Assembly: GCA_964244065.1 (NCBI GenBank)
Contig: CAXTHH010000002.1
Location: 666,707 to 730,706, forward strand
Length of the DNA stretch: 64,000 bases
Origin: JASLDZ01 sp964244065
GTDB taxonomy: Bacteria; Pseudomonadota; Alphaproteobacteria; Caulobacterales; Caulobacteraceae
Reading direction: 5' to 3'
This document shows positions 31,757-40,410 of this stretch, piece after piece; position 1 is the first letter of the stretch; every line of letters starts with the position of its first letter. A model generated the notes under the pieces. That model was not told the DNA's origin, made no database searches, and saw only the letters and a program-made list of their open reading frames with translations. Position numbers and translations under genes: made by a program.

Positions 31757-32575
31757 TCAGGCCGCCGCCGCACCGGGGAAAGGCGGTTCGTCCGCGGGCC
31801 ACCAGGGCGGCCGCACCAGGCGCGCGGGGCGCCCGCCGGCCTCCAGCGGGCCGGCGATGCGGTCCAGGCGGAGCAGCGCCAGCGCCCCGCCGCCGTGCGA
31901 GGCGACCACCTCGCCCGCGCGCAGCGACCCCGCCAGCACCTCGGCCCCGGCGGGCGCGTCCGACCTGAGTGGGAGCACGCGGCTGCGCACGCCGCCCCGG
32001 CGCTTCATGCGCGAGGTGGTCTCCTGCCCGACGAAGCAGCCCTTGCGGTAGTCGACCCCGGCCAGGAGGTCGTGCAGCAGCTCGGTGGCGTAGGCCTTGT
32101 CCGCCAGCCCGTCGGCCGCGGCGTCCGGCAGGCCCAGCGCGAGGCGGTGGTCGGCGTAGTGCCCGGGCCCGGCGTCGGCGAGCGGCGGCGGATCGCCCGC
32201 CAGCCGCCAGCCGGCCGGCGGCGTGCGCGTGTCCGGCCGCCAGGGCGCGGGCGCCTCCGCGGCGTCCCACAGCGCCCAGACGGGGCGGTCGTCGGCGGCG
32301 AGCTCCACCGCGGCGCGCAGCCTGAACATGCGCAGCTTCGCCAGGAGCGCGTCGCGGTCGGCCGCCGGCGCGTCCACCAGCACCCCGTCCTCCTCGCCGT
32401 GCAGGAACAGCTCGTGCAGCACGCGCCCCTGCGGCGACAGCAGCGCGCCGAAGCGCGTCTCACCGGCCGCCAGCGTCTCCACCTCCTGGCTGAGCAGGCG
32501 GTTGAGGAAGGGCCGCGCCTCCGCCCCCGCGACGCGGATCAGGGCGCGGTCGTCGAGGCGGGCGAGCTTGGACAT
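31757..32575 (-). CDS. ygfZ: YgfZ/GcvT-family folate-binding protein
   Basis: YgfZ proteins bind tetrahydrofolate and help maintain certain iron-sulfur enzymes. The protein has about 272 residues. The family signature K-G-C-[FY]-x-G-Q-E is seen as DYRKGCFVGQETTSRMK, with its reactive Cys. The N-terminal part (ALIRVAGAEARPFLNRLLSQ, then FGALLSPQGRVLHELFL) also matches GcvT-like proteins. A second ATG three codons upstream at 32584 is possible. It diverges from the heptosyltransferase-like gene by about 47 bases. rnhB lies 54 bases downstream on the same strand. Confidence 0.92.
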   Translation of the reverse strand: MSKLARLDDRALIRVAGAEARPFLNRLLSQEVETLAAGETRFGALLSPQGRVLHELFLHGEEDGVLVDAPAADRDALLAKLRMFRLRAAVELAADDRPVWALWDAAEAPAPWRPDTRTPPAGWRLAGDPPPLADAGPGHYADHRLALGLPDAAADGLADKAYATELLHDLLAGVDYRKGCFVGQETTSRMKRRGGVRSRVLPLRSDAPAGAEVLAGSLRAGEVVASHGGGALALLRLDRIAGPLEAGGRPARLVRPPWWPADEPPFPGAAAA

Positions 32576-32622
32576 CCTCGCCATTTAGGTGCTGGCGCGG
32601 CGCGGTGTAGCCTGCGGCCGCG

Positions 32623-33600
32623 ATGGCCCAGTCCCGCTTCCCCGTCCTGTTCATCACCGCCACGCGGATCGGCGACGCCGTGCTCTCGTCCGGCCTTCTG
32701 AAGCGGCTGACGGACGAGATCCCGCGGGCGCGGTTCACGGTCGCCGCCGGGCCGCTCGCCCTGCCCCTGTTCCGCGACCAGCCCGGGCTGGAGCGGCTGA
32801 TCCCCGTGGTCAAGCAGCCCAACGGCCTGCACTGGCTCAATCTGTGGGGACAGGTGCGCCATCAGCGGTGGGGGCTGGTGCTGGACATGCGCGGCTCGGG
32901 CCTCGCCCGGTTCGTGCGCGCCCGGAAGCGCGCGGTGCGCCGGCCGCTCCCGCCCGGAACGCCGCCGATGCACAAGGTGCTGGAGGCCGCCCGCGTCCTG
33001 CGCGTGGAGGACGACCCGCCCGCGCCCTCCCTGGCCGTCTCGGGCGAGACGCAGCTCGCCGCCGACCGGCTGCTCGGCCCGGGCGAGGGGCCGATCCTGG
33101 CGGTCGCGCCCGCCGCCAACTGGGTGGGCAAGACCTGGCCCGCCGAGCACTTCGCGGTGGTCGCCGCCGAGCTCCTCGACCCCAAGGGGCCGATGGCCGG
33201 AGGGCGGCTGCTGCTCCTGGGCGGCGAGGGCGACCGCTTCGCCGCCGAGGCCGTGCGCCGGGTGGTGCCCCGCGGGCGCACCATCGACCTGGTGGGCCGC
33301 GCCGACCCGCTCACCGCCTACGCCGCCCTGAAGCGCGCGCGGCTGTTCATCGGCAACGACTCCGGGGTGATGCACATGGCCGCCGCGGCGGGCGCGCCGA
33401 CGCTGGGCCTGTTCGGCCCTTCGGACGACCGGCTGTACGGCCCGTGGGGCGACAAGGCCGTCGCCCTGCGCGGCCCCCGCCCGTTCGAGGCGTTCAAGGC
33501 GGCGGACCCCGCCCTGAACCAAGCCGTGAACCACATGCGCGACCTGCCGGTGGACTGGGTCAAGCGCGCGGCGCGCGAGCTGCTGGAGCGCACCGGCTGA
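32623..33600 (+). CDS. Glycosyltransferase family 9 (heptosyltransferase-like)
   Basis: Probably transfers a heptose or related sugar onto lipopolysaccharide core at the inner membrane. The 325-residue GT-B fold protein begins with FITATRIGDAVLSSGLLKRL, the N-terminal glycine loop region of ADP-heptose:LPS heptosyltransferases. The donor-site half contains AVAPAANWVGKTWPAEHF, a GGEGDR loop, and the typical RLFIGNDSGVMHMAAAAG followed by PTLGLFGPS. There is no signal peptide or membrane helix. No other LPS core genes are adjacent. Its 3' end is followed by inverted-repeat element R2b. Confidence 0.9.
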   Translation: MAQSRFPVLFITATRIGDAVLSSGLLKRLTDEIPRARFTVAAGPLALPLFRDQPGLERLIPVVKQPNGLHWLNLWGQVRHQRWGLVLDMRGSGLARFVRARKRAVRRPLPPGTPPMHKVLEAARVLRVEDDPPAPSLAVSGETQLAADRLLGPGEGPILAVAPAANWVGKTWPAEHFAVVAAELLDPKGPMAGGRLLLLGGEGDRFAAEAVRRVVPRGRTIDLVGRADPLTAYAALKRARLFIGNDSGVMHMAAAAGAPTLGLFGPSDDRLYGPWGDKAVALRGPRPFEAFKAADPALNQAVNHMRDLPVDWVKRAARELLERTG

Positions 33601-33709
33601 CGCGGCCGCGCCGCCTTTCAGGCCGGCAGCCCCCTCACTCCCGCAAGCAGGGTGCGGAGCTCGGCAGGAGTAGCGCTTCCGGGCCCTCTCGCCTCCTACA
33701 CCAATCTCC

Positions 33710-33823
33710 GCTCTTCCCCGCGGAAGCGGGGACCCAGGGTGAGCTACGCGCACCTCGGCTCCGAGCACCGGCAGGCCGGGGTGCGCGGAGTCGGACCTGG
33801 GTCCCCGCTTCTGCGGGGAAGAG
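33710..33823. repeat. Intergenic inverted-repeat element, family R2, copy b
   Basis: The left arm (33710-33735) CTCTTCCCCGCGGAAGCGG and the right arm (33797-33823) are inverted copies, matching the R2 copy at 10075-10173. The rest of this 282-base gap between the GT9 and dihydroorotase genes holds nothing recognisable. Confidence 0.85.
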
Positions 33824-33882
33824 GGGGGGTTGGGGAGGCGCGATCCCGCGCGCCGCGTACGTAGGCGCGCTATACCCGCCGC

Positions 33883-35223
33883 ATGACCGAGACCTTCGAC
33901 CTCATCGTCCGCGGCGGCACGGTGGTGAACCACGCCGGGCGGGGCGTCGCCGACGTGGGCGTGCGCGACGGGCGGATCGCGCGGATCGGCGACCTGGCCC
34001 ACGGCTCGGCGGGCGAGACCTTGGACGCCGCCGGCCTCCACGTGCTGCCGGGGGTGATCGACACGCAGGTGCACTTCCGCGAGCCGGGGCTCGAGTGGAA
34101 GGAGGACCTGCAGACCGGCGGGCGCTCAGCCGTGCTGGGCGGCGTCACCGCCGTATTCGAGATGCCCAACACCGAGCCGGCCACCACCACCGCCGAGGCG
34201 CTCGCCGACAAGCTGCACCGCGCCAAGGGGCGGATGGACTGCGATCACGCCTTCTACGTCGGCGGCACGCACGAGAACGCGCACGCGCTCGGCGAGTTGG
34301 AACGCCTGCCCGGCTGCTGCGGGGTGAAGGTGTTCATGGGCGCCTCCACCGGCAGCCTGCTGGTGCCGGACGATCCGGGGGTGGCCGACATCCTCAAGCA
34401 CGTGACGCGTCGCGCCGCCTTCCACTCGGAGGACGAGTACCGGCTGGCCGAGCGCCGCCCCCTCGCCCGTACCGGCGACTGGACCAGCCACCCGGAGGTC
34501 CGCGACGCGCAGAGCGCGATCCAGTGCACCGAGCGGCTGGTCTCCATCGCGCGGCGGCTCGGCAAGCGCATCCATGTGCTGCATGTGACCACCGCCGAGG
34601 AGATGGCCTACCTGCGCGAGCACAAGGACGTGGCCAGCGTCGAGACCACGCCCCAGCACCTGACGCTCGCGGGGCCGGAGGCGTACGAGCGCCTGAAGGG
34701 CTACGCCCAGATGAACCCGCCGATCCGCGACGCGCACCACCGCGCCGCCCTGTGGGCGGACGGGATCGCCGGCGGGGTGGTCGACATCCTCGGCAGCGAC
34801 CACGCCCCGCACACGGCCGAGGAGAAGGCGCGGCCCTACCCCGCCTCGCCCAGCGGCATGCCGGGCGTGCAGACGCTGGTGGCCGTCATGCTGGACCACG
34901 TGGCGGCCGGCCGCCTTTCCCTGGAGCGCTTTGTGGACCTGACCAGCGCCGGGCCGCAGCGCGTGTTCGGCCTGGCCGACAAGGGCCGCCTGGCCGAGGG
35001 CTGGCACGGCGACCTGACGATCGTGGACCTGAAGGCGCGCCGCACCCTGCGCCACGCCGACATGGCCACCCGCGCCGGCTGGACGCCCTACGACGGCATG
35101 AAGGTCACGGGCGCGCCGGTCGCCACCGTGATCCGCGGCCGCGTGGTCATGCGCGACGGCGAGGTCGCCGCCCCGGCGCTCGGCGAACCGATCCGCTTCG
35201 GCGAGACTCTGGCGCCGAACTGA
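33883..35223 (+). CDS. pyrC: Dihydroorotase (catalytic type)
   Basis: Closes the ring of carbamoyl aspartate to dihydroorotate. The 446-residue amidohydrolase has metal-site features missing from the pyrB-linked homologue: IDTQVHFREPGLE (Q in place of the first His, as in many alphaproteobacterial enzymes as I recall), a lysine in GCCGVKVFMG for carboxylation, FHSEDEYRL, IHVLHVTTAEE, and ILGSDHAPHTAEEK with the catalytic Asp. The start at 33883 fits the N-terminus. It lies alone, far from pyrB, after repeat R2b. MAPEG and further small genes follow on the same strand. Confidence 0.94.
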   Translation: MTETFDLIVRGGTVVNHAGRGVADVGVRDGRIARIGDLAHGSAGETLDAAGLHVLPGVIDTQVHFREPGLEWKEDLQTGGRSAVLGGVTAVFEMPNTEPATTTAEALADKLHRAKGRMDCDHAFYVGGTHENAHALGELERLPGCCGVKVFMGASTGSLLVPDDPGVADILKHVTRRAAFHSEDEYRLAERRPLARTGDWTSHPEVRDAQSAIQCTERLVSIARRLGKRIHVLHVTTAEEMAYLREHKDVASVETTPQHLTLAGPEAYERLKGYAQMNPPIRDAHHRAALWADGIAGGVVDILGSDHAPHTAEEKARPYPASPSGMPGVQTLVAVMLDHVAAGRLSLERFVDLTSAGPQRVFGLADKGRLAEGWHGDLTIVDLKARRTLRHADMATRAGWTPYDGMKVTGAPVATVIRGRVVMRDGEVAAPALGEPIRFGETLAPN

Positions 35224-35280
35224 GGGCATGCTCCCCCTGGCGGGAGCCGTCCGCGACCGCTGCCTGTTCCGAGATCGCGC

Positions 35281-35676
35281 ATGAACGCCTGGGTCGCCCT
35301 GGTCACCCTGCTGTCGCTGCTGTTGTACCTGGCGACCTTGCTCCAGGTGGGCCGGGCGCGGGGGCGCCACGGGGTGGTCGCGCCCGCCATGACGGGCCAT
35401 CCGGAGTTCGAGCGGCTGGCGCGGGTGCAGGCGAACACGCTGGAGGGCCTGATCGTGTTCCTGCCCAGCCTGTGGCTGTTCGCCGGGTACCTGGAGCCGC
35501 GGGCGGCGGCGGCGATCGGCGGGGTGTGGGTCGCGGGGAGGCTGCTCTACGCCGTCACCTACGCCCGGGACGCCTCCAGCCGCGGCGCCGGCTTCCTGAT
35601 CCAGGGCGTGGCCACGCTGGCCTTGCTGCTGGGCGCGTTCTACGGCGTGGGGCGCGCGCTGCTGACCGGCGCCTGA
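35281..35676 (+). CDS. MAPEG-family membrane protein
   Basis: A 131-residue protein of four membrane helices. The MAPEG fold (membrane-associated proteins in eicosanoid and glutathione metabolism) is indicated by the second-helix phrase RLARVQANTLEGLIVFLPSL and by RLLYAVTYARD between helices 3 and 4. The polar motif ERxxRxxxNxxE, which binds glutathione in eukaryotic members, is present as ERLARVQANTLE. The bacterial substrate is not known. It starts 57 bases after pyrC and 16 bases before the next gene. Confidence 0.88.
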   Translation: MNAWVALVTLLSLLLYLATLLQVGRARGRHGVVAPAMTGHPEFERLARVQANTLEGLIVFLPSLWLFAGYLEPRAAAAIGGVWVAGRLLYAVTYARDASSRGAGFLIQGVATLALLLGAFYGVGRALLTGA

Positions 35677-35692
35677 GACCCGGAGCGAGACG

Positions 35693-35983
35693 ATGATCGG
35701 CGTGGTGGCGACGCTTCGGGCCAGGGAGGGCCGCGAGGCCGAGTTCGAGGCCGTGTTCGGGGAGATGGCCGCGGCCGTGCGGGCCGACGAGCCCGGCAAC
35801 ACGCTCTATCAGCTGACCCGCAGCCGGACCGAGCCGCGCACTTACAAGGTTCTGGAGATCTACGCCGACGACGCCGCCGTCGAGTCGCATCGGGGCAGCG
35901 ACCACTACCGCGCGGGCGGCCGCAAACTGCGCGACCTGGTGGACGGCCCGCCCGAGATCGAGGTGCTGGACACGGTGGGCTGA
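35693..35983 (+). CDS. Putative quinol monooxygenase (ABM domain)
   Basis: A 96-residue antibiotic-biosynthesis-monooxygenase (ABM)-type dimeric alpha-beta barrel protein. It shows VVATLRAREGREAEFEAVF, GNTLYQLTRSRTEPRTYKV and the helix with SHRGSDHYRAGG, which match the YgiN/ABM pattern. Such proteins oxidise quinols or scavenge reactive aromatics without a cofactor (family knowledge). It lies in a tight plus-strand group between MAPEG and a DMT-type gene with gaps of 16 and 7 bases. Confidence 0.88.
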   Translation: MIGVVATLRAREGREAEFEAVFGEMAAAVRADEPGNTLYQLTRSRTEPRTYKVLEIYADDAAVESHRGSDHYRAGGRKLRDLVDGPPEIEVLDTVG

Positions 35984-35990
35984 GGTCGCG

Positions 35991-36437
35991 GTGGACAAGG
36001 CCGCGCCCTTCCTGACCATGCTGCTGGTGGGCGTGATGGTGGCGCTGCAGGGCCCCACCAACGCCCTGGTCGGCCGCGCGACCGCGGCGCCCATCTATGG
36101 CGTGCTGATCAGCCTGGTGGTGAGCACGGCGGCGGTCGGCGCGATGGCGCTGGCCTGGCCGGTGCGGCCGCAGCCCGGCGGGCTGGCGACGGTCCCCTGG
36201 TACGGCTGGCTCGGCGGCCTGTATGGCGCGGCGATCCTGCTGGGCGCCGTCATCGCCTTGCCGAAGCTCGGAGCCGGGCCGGCGCTGGTGATCGCGCTTC
36301 TGGCGCAGACCTCGCTGGGGCTGCTGGTCGACCACCTCGGCCTGTTCGGCCTGCCGCGCGCGCCGGTGACGGCCCTCAAGCTCGGCGGGCTGGCGGTGAT
36401 GCTGGGCGGGGCCGCCATGGTGGCGATCAGGCGGTGA
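35991..36437 (+). CDS. DMT-superfamily membrane protein (DUF606/YdcZ-like)
   Basis: A 148-residue protein with five hydrophobic helices, starting at a GTG. The first helix carries LLVGVMVALQGPTNALVGRA, the last two read VIALLAQTSLGLLVDHLGL and LKLGGLAVMLGGAAMVAIRR. This short, half-transporter pattern matches the DUF606 branch of drug/metabolite transporters. The transported compound cannot be predicted. The stop overlaps the start of the acyl-CoA synthetase gene (GTGA), so the two are coupled. Confidence 0.85.
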   Translation: MDKAAPFLTMLLVGVMVALQGPTNALVGRATAAPIYGVLISLVVSTAAVGAMALAWPVRPQPGGLATVPWYGWLGGLYGAAILLGAVIALPKLGAGPALVIALLAQTSLGLLVDHLGLFGLPRAPVTALKLGGLAVMLGGAAMVAIRR

Positions 36438-38182
36438 GCTCCGCCGCGCCCTGGCGAGATCCGCGCTACGCCGCCGACCGGGTTTCCGCCGAGTTCCGGG
36501 ACGGGGGCGAGGTGGTGCTGGAGAACCGCGCCCCCGTCGGCCGCGTGTTCGCCACCACCGCCGCGCCGCTGGACCACTGGGCCGTCGAGGCGCCGGGCCG
36601 GGTGTGGCTGGCGGAACGGAGCGGTGCAGGCTGGCGGCGGCTGGGCTTCGCGGAGGCGGCGGAGCGCACGGCGCGGCTTGCGGGCGGGCTCGTGGGAATG
36701 GGGCTCGGCCCGGAGCGCCCGCTGCTGCTGCTGGCGCGCAACGGGGTCGACACGGCGCTGGTGACCTACGCCGCCCTGCGCGCCGGGATCGTCGCCGCGC
36801 CGGTGACGCCGCAGTACGGACTGCCGGGGGCCGAGCCCTCCCGCCTGGCTCACGCGCTCGGGCTGGTGCGGCCGGCGGCGGTCTATGTGGACGATCCGGC
36901 GCTCTACGCCTCCGCCCTGGCCGCGGCCGGGCTGGCCCCCGACGTGCGGGTGGTCGGGCCGGGCGAGCTGGAGGCGCTGTCCGCCGGGCCGCCGCTGACG
37001 GACAGGGGCGCGGGCAGGGCGGTCGCTAAGCTGCTGCTCACCTCGGGCTCCACCGGCGCGCCCAAGGCGGTGGCGCTGACGCACGCCAACCTGGCGGTGA
37101 ACGCGGCGCAGGTGGCGGCGTGCTTCGAGGACCCGGACCCGCCCGTGCTGGTGAACGCCGCGCCCTGGAGCCACAGCCTGGGCGCCCACGCCATCCTGCA
37201 CATGTGCGCGCACCGGGGCGGCACGCTTCACATCGACGGCGGCCAGCCGACGCCCGCGCGCTTCGGCGAGACGCTCCGCAACCTCGCGGAGGTGGAGACC
37301 ACCTACCACAACATGGTGCCCGCCGGCTGGGCGCTGCTGGCCGACGCGCTGGAGCGCGACGACGGGCTGGCGCGCACCTTCTTCTGCCGGGTGCGGGTGA
37401 TGCAGTACGGCGGCGCGGGCCTGCCCGCGAGCGTGCTGGCGCGGGTGCAGGCGGCGGCGGTGCGCGCCTGCGGCGAGCGGGTCACCTTCGCGGCCGGCTA
37501 CGGCGTGACGGAGACCACGCCCACCGTCTCCAACGTGCGCTGGCCCAACGACCGCTCGGGCCTCCTGGGCTCGCCCATTCCCGGCACGGCGATCAAGCTC
37601 GCGCCCGTCGGCGGCGGCAAGCTGGAGGTGCGGGTGCGCGGGCCGCAGGTGGCGCCCGGCTACCGCGGGCCGGACGGCGCGGTGCGGCCGCTCCCGCTCG
37701 ACGCCGAAGGCTTCTACGCCACCGGCGACGCGGGCCGGCTGGCCGAGCCCGAGCGGCCGGAGCGCGGCATCGTCTTCGACGGCCGGCTGGTGGAGAACTT
37801 CAAGCTGGCCACCGGCGCCTTCGTGGCCGCGGGGGCCCTGCGGCTGGCCGCCGTCTCCGCCCTCGGCGGCCTGGCGCTGGACGCGGTGGTCTGCGGCGAG
37901 AACCAGCCGGGCGTGGGCCTGCTCCTGTTCCCGCATCCGGGCGCGGACCCCGCCGGACTGCGCGACCACGCCTGCGCCGCGCTCGCGGCCCTGAACGCCG
38001 GGTCCAAGGGCGTCGGCGGCCGCGTCGCCCGCGCCTTGGTGCTGGATGCGGGGCCCGACGCCGCCTCGGGCGAGCTCACCGACAAGGGCTATCTCAACCA
38101 GGCGTTGGCCCGCGCCCGCCGCCCCGCCGAGATCGCCCGCCTGTTCGCCGCGGAGCCCGACGCGGCGGTGATCGTGCTATAG
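36434..38182 (+). CDS. AMP-binding acyl-CoA synthetase, feruloyl-CoA synthetase-like
   Basis: Activates a carboxylic acid with ATP and CoA. The 582 residues show the AMP-binding P-loop LLLTSGSTGAPKAV, the mid motif AAGYGVTETTPT, the adenylate loop EGFYATGDAGRL, and the catalytic Lys in ASGELTDKGYLNQALA. The whole arrangement, including PVTPQYGL and the C-terminal tail, matches the ferulate/hydroxycinnamate synthetase (Fcs) branch rather than fatty-acyl synthetases. No enoyl-CoA hydratase or aldehyde dehydrogenase gene for ferulate degradation is adjacent, so the substrate is inferred. It is coupled to the DMT-type gene upstream. Confidence 0.88.
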   Translation: MSSAAPWRDPRYAADRVSAEFRDGGEVVLENRAPVGRVFATTAAPLDHWAVEAPGRVWLAERSGAGWRRLGFAEAAERTARLAGGLVGMGLGPERPLLLLARNGVDTALVTYAALRAGIVAAPVTPQYGLPGAEPSRLAHALGLVRPAAVYVDDPALYASALAAAGLAPDVRVVGPGELEALSAGPPLTDRGAGRAVAKLLLTSGSTGAPKAVALTHANLAVNAAQVAACFEDPDPPVLVNAAPWSHSLGAHAILHMCAHRGGTLHIDGGQPTPARFGETLRNLAEVETTYHNMVPAGWALLADALERDDGLARTFFCRVRVMQYGGAGLPASVLARVQAAAVRACGERVTFAAGYGVTETTPTVSNVRWPNDRSGLLGSPIPGTAIKLAPVGGGKLEVRVRGPQVAPGYRGPDGAVRPLPLDAEGFYATGDAGRLAEPERPERGIVFDGRLVENFKLATGAFVAAGALRLAAVSALGGLALDAVVCGENQPGVGLLLFPHPGADPAGLRDHACAALAALNAGSKGVGGRVARALVLDAGPDAASGELTDKGYLNQALARARRPAEIARLFAAEPDAAVIVL

Positions 38183-38204
38183 CTCGCCTTCGAAGGAGCG
38201 CCCC

Positions 38205-38525
38205 ATGCCCGCCACCAAGCGCCTCGTCGTCGACCTGCCCGAAGACGTCGTCGACATGATCGAGGCGCGCGTCGCAGGCGGTGAGTTCGCCTCCCCCAGC
38301 GCCTACGTCGCCGCCCGCATCGCCGACGAAGACGCGTTGCCGCTTGAACATGAGAACCTCGACACACCCGAGATGCAGGCGTGGCTGGCGGAAGCGGAGG
38401 AGATCGAGCGACGCATCGATGCCGGCCTAGAGGAGACTGTTCCCGCAGCTGAGGTGTTCGCCAAGCTGAAGGCGCACATCACGAATCTGCGCGACGAGGC
38501 TGCTGTAAGGCCTGCCGCTGAGTGA
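38205..38525 (+). CDS. parD: ParD-type antitoxin
   Basis: Antidote of a ParDE toxin-antitoxin pair. The 106 residues begin with a ribbon-helix-helix DNA-binding domain (TKRLVVDLPEDVVDMIEARV, SPSAYVAARI) that also represses its own operon in this family. The C-terminal tail is acidic and helical and is expected to wrap the toxin (EMQAWLAEAEEIERRIDAGL). It is somewhat longer than the 80-95 residue norm. AGGAGC precedes the ATG. Its stop overlaps the toxin start (GTGA). Base composition falls from here through the toxin, a hint of transfer. Confidence 0.88.
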   Translation: MPATKRLVVDLPEDVVDMIEARVAGGEFASPSAYVAARIADEDALPLEHENLDTPEMQAWLAEAEEIERRIDAGLEETVPAAEVFAKLKAHITNLRDEAAVRPAAE

Positions 38526-38814
38526 ACCGCTACGTCATCGTCTTCTCTCGTCGAGCTGATGCGGAATTGACGGAGATCATCAGCTACGTCGCCGTGGTAG
38601 CGAGCATAGTGTCGGCCGAGAGCTTCGGCGCCCGGATCGTGAGCTACATTGAAGGTCTCGCGAGATACTGCATCGCGGAACGCGGCTGGCCAACGGTCAG
38701 CGGCGGCTGGGGCTCCGCCGCAGCGTCACCATCGTGTTCAGGGTGAAGGGGCGGCGCGTGACCATCCTGCGTACAGCCTACCGCGGCCGCGACATCCTGA
38801 AGGACACGACATGA
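38522..38814 (+). pseudogene. parE: ParE-type toxin gene with a frameshift
   Basis: The first 49 codons (GTG start) read as ParE: MNRYVIVFSRRADAELTEI and GARIVSYIEGLARYC. After about base 38668 this frame becomes non-ParE and stops at 38746. In a second frame, from 38671, the rest of ParE appears: HRGTRLANGQ, RRSVTIVFRVKGRRVTIL and YRGRDILK, ending at TGA 38812-38814. A single missing base near 38668-38671 would join them into a normal 97-residue toxin. The gene is therefore broken or contains a sequencing error. The restored stop would overlap the next gene's ATG (ATGA). Loss of the toxin with a kept antitoxin is a common, harmless state. Confidence 0.85.
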
Positions 38815-40352
38815 ACGGCGCCGAAGCCATCCTGCGCACCCTGGCGGACGCCGGGGTGGACGCCTGCTTCACCAATCCCGGCACCAGCGAGATGCAGATG
38901 GTGGCCGCCTTCGACCGCGAGCCGCGGGTGCGGCCGGTGCTGTGCCTGTTCGAGGGCGTGGCCACCGGGGCGGCCGACGGCTACGCGCGGGTCGCGGGCC
39001 GGCCCGCCTCCACCCTGCTGCACCTCGGCGCCGGACTGGCGAACGGCGGGGCCAACCTGCACAACGCCCGGCGGGCGGGCTCGCCGGTGGTCAACATCGT
39101 GGGGGACCACGCGACCTACCACCGCGTACACGACGCGCCGCTGACCAGCGACATCGCCGGGCTCGCCCGCCCGCTGTCGGTGTGGGTCGGCTCGCCCGAG
39201 ACGGCCGACGAAGCCGTGGCGCTGGCGGCGGAGAGCGTGGCGCGGTCGCAGGGGCCGACGCCCGGCCCGGCCACCCTGCTGCTGCCGGCCGACTGCGCCT
39301 GGAACGAGGCGGCCGGCGCCGTCGCCCCCGCGGCCCCTCCCACGCCGGCGACGGTGGCCCCCGAGCGGGTCGAGGCGGTCGCCGCCCGGATCAAGGGCGC
39401 GGCCAAGGCGGCGGTGCTGCTGGGCTCGCCCGCCTGCACGGAGCGCGGGCTGGCGGCGGCGGGGCGGATCGCGGCGTCGGGCGTGCGCGTGCTGTGCGAC
39501 ACCTTCGTGCGCCGCCTGCCGCGCGGCGCGGGCCGGTTCGCGCCCGACCGCATGCTCTACTTCGGCGAGATGGCGGTGCAGGATCTGGCCGGGACGCAGG
39601 TGCTGGCACTCGCGGGCGCCAAGACGCCGGTGGCCTTCTTCGCCTACCCGGGGGCGCCCAGCGTGCTGCTGCCCGAGGGCTGCGAGGCCGAGACGCTCGC
39701 CGCGCCGGAGGAGGACGCGGTGGCGGCGCTGGAGGCGCTGGCCGACGCGCTCGGCGCCCCCGGCCGCTTCGCCCCCGTCGGGCGCGAGACCCCGGCGGTC
39801 GAGGGCGAGGCGCTCACCGCCTACAGCGTCGGCGCCTCCATCGCCCGGCACATGCCGGCGGAGACGGTGGTGTCGGAGGACGCGGTCACCGCCGGCCTGC
39901 CCGTGTTCATGCAGACGAAGGGCGCCGAGCCGCACGACTGGCTGTTCCTCACCGGCGGCGCCATCGGCCAGGCGATCCCGGCCGCCATCGGCGCGGCCAT
40001 GGCGCGGCCGGGCGCCAAGGTGCTGTCGCTGAACGGCGACGGCGCGGCCGCCTATACGCTGCAGGGGCTGTGGACCATCGCGCGCGAGAAGCTGGACGTG
40101 ATCACCGTGGTGTTCGCCAACGGCGCCTATCGCATCCTGTCCATCGAGCTGGCGCGCACCCGGTCGGGGCAGGCGGGGCCGGCGGCGCAGCGGCTCCTCG
40201 ACCTGGGCTCCCCACGGATGGACTGGTGCAAGCTGGCCGAGGGCTTCGGCGTGCCGGCCGTGCGGGCGGAGACGGCGGCCGCGTTCGACGCGGCGCTGGA
40301 GCGCGGCTTCCGCGAGCGGGGGCCGCTGTTCATCGAGGCGGTGGTGGCCTGA
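38811..40352 (+). CDS. Acetolactate-synthase-like thiamine diphosphate enzyme
   Basis: A 513-residue ThDP-dependent enzyme. The N-terminal domain has the activating Glu in LCLFEGVATGAADGYAR. The C-terminal domain binds ThDP-Mg through the GDG ... N motif (NGDGAAAYTLQGLWTIARE ... FANG). The opening AEAILRTLADAGVDACFTNPGTSEM is typical of the group annotated as acetolactate synthase large subunit, although it also resembles benzoylformate decarboxylase. No small regulatory subunit (ilvH) or other branched-chain genes lie nearby, so a role outside Ile/Val synthesis is likely. A strong hairpin follows. Confidence 0.88.
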   Translation: MNGAEAILRTLADAGVDACFTNPGTSEMQMVAAFDREPRVRPVLCLFEGVATGAADGYARVAGRPASTLLHLGAGLANGGANLHNARRAGSPVVNIVGDHATYHRVHDAPLTSDIAGLARPLSVWVGSPETADEAVALAAESVARSQGPTPGPATLLLPADCAWNEAAGAVAPAAPPTPATVAPERVEAVAARIKGAAKAAVLLGSPACTERGLAAAGRIAASGVRVLCDTFVRRLPRGAGRFAPDRMLYFGEMAVQDLAGTQVLALAGAKTPVAFFAYPGAPSVLLPEGCEAETLAAPEEDAVAALEALADALGAPGRFAPVGRETPAVEGEALTAYSVGASIARHMPAETVVSEDAVTAGLPVFMQTKGAEPHDWLFLTGGAIGQAIPAAIGAAMARPGAKVLSLNGDGAAAYTLQGLWTIAREKLDVITVVFANGAYRILSIELARTRSGQAGPAAQRLLDLGSPRMDWCKLAEGFGVPAVRAETAAAFDAALERGFRERGPLFIEAVVA

Positions 40353-40357
40353 ACGCA

Positions 40358-40387
40358 GAAGGCCCGCGGCGCTCGACGCGGGCCTTC
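40358..40387. terminator. Bidirectional hairpin between converging genes
   Basis: A perfect 11-bp stem (GAAGGCCCGCG against CGCGGGCCTTC) with an 8-base loop begins six bases after the stop of the ThDP enzyme gene and ends 24 bases before the stop of the opposing Cys-repeat gene. It can form in transcripts from both sides. No T tract follows on either strand. Confidence 0.75.
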
Positions 40388-40410
40388 CAACGCTCGTCGT
40401 CGAGGACCGG

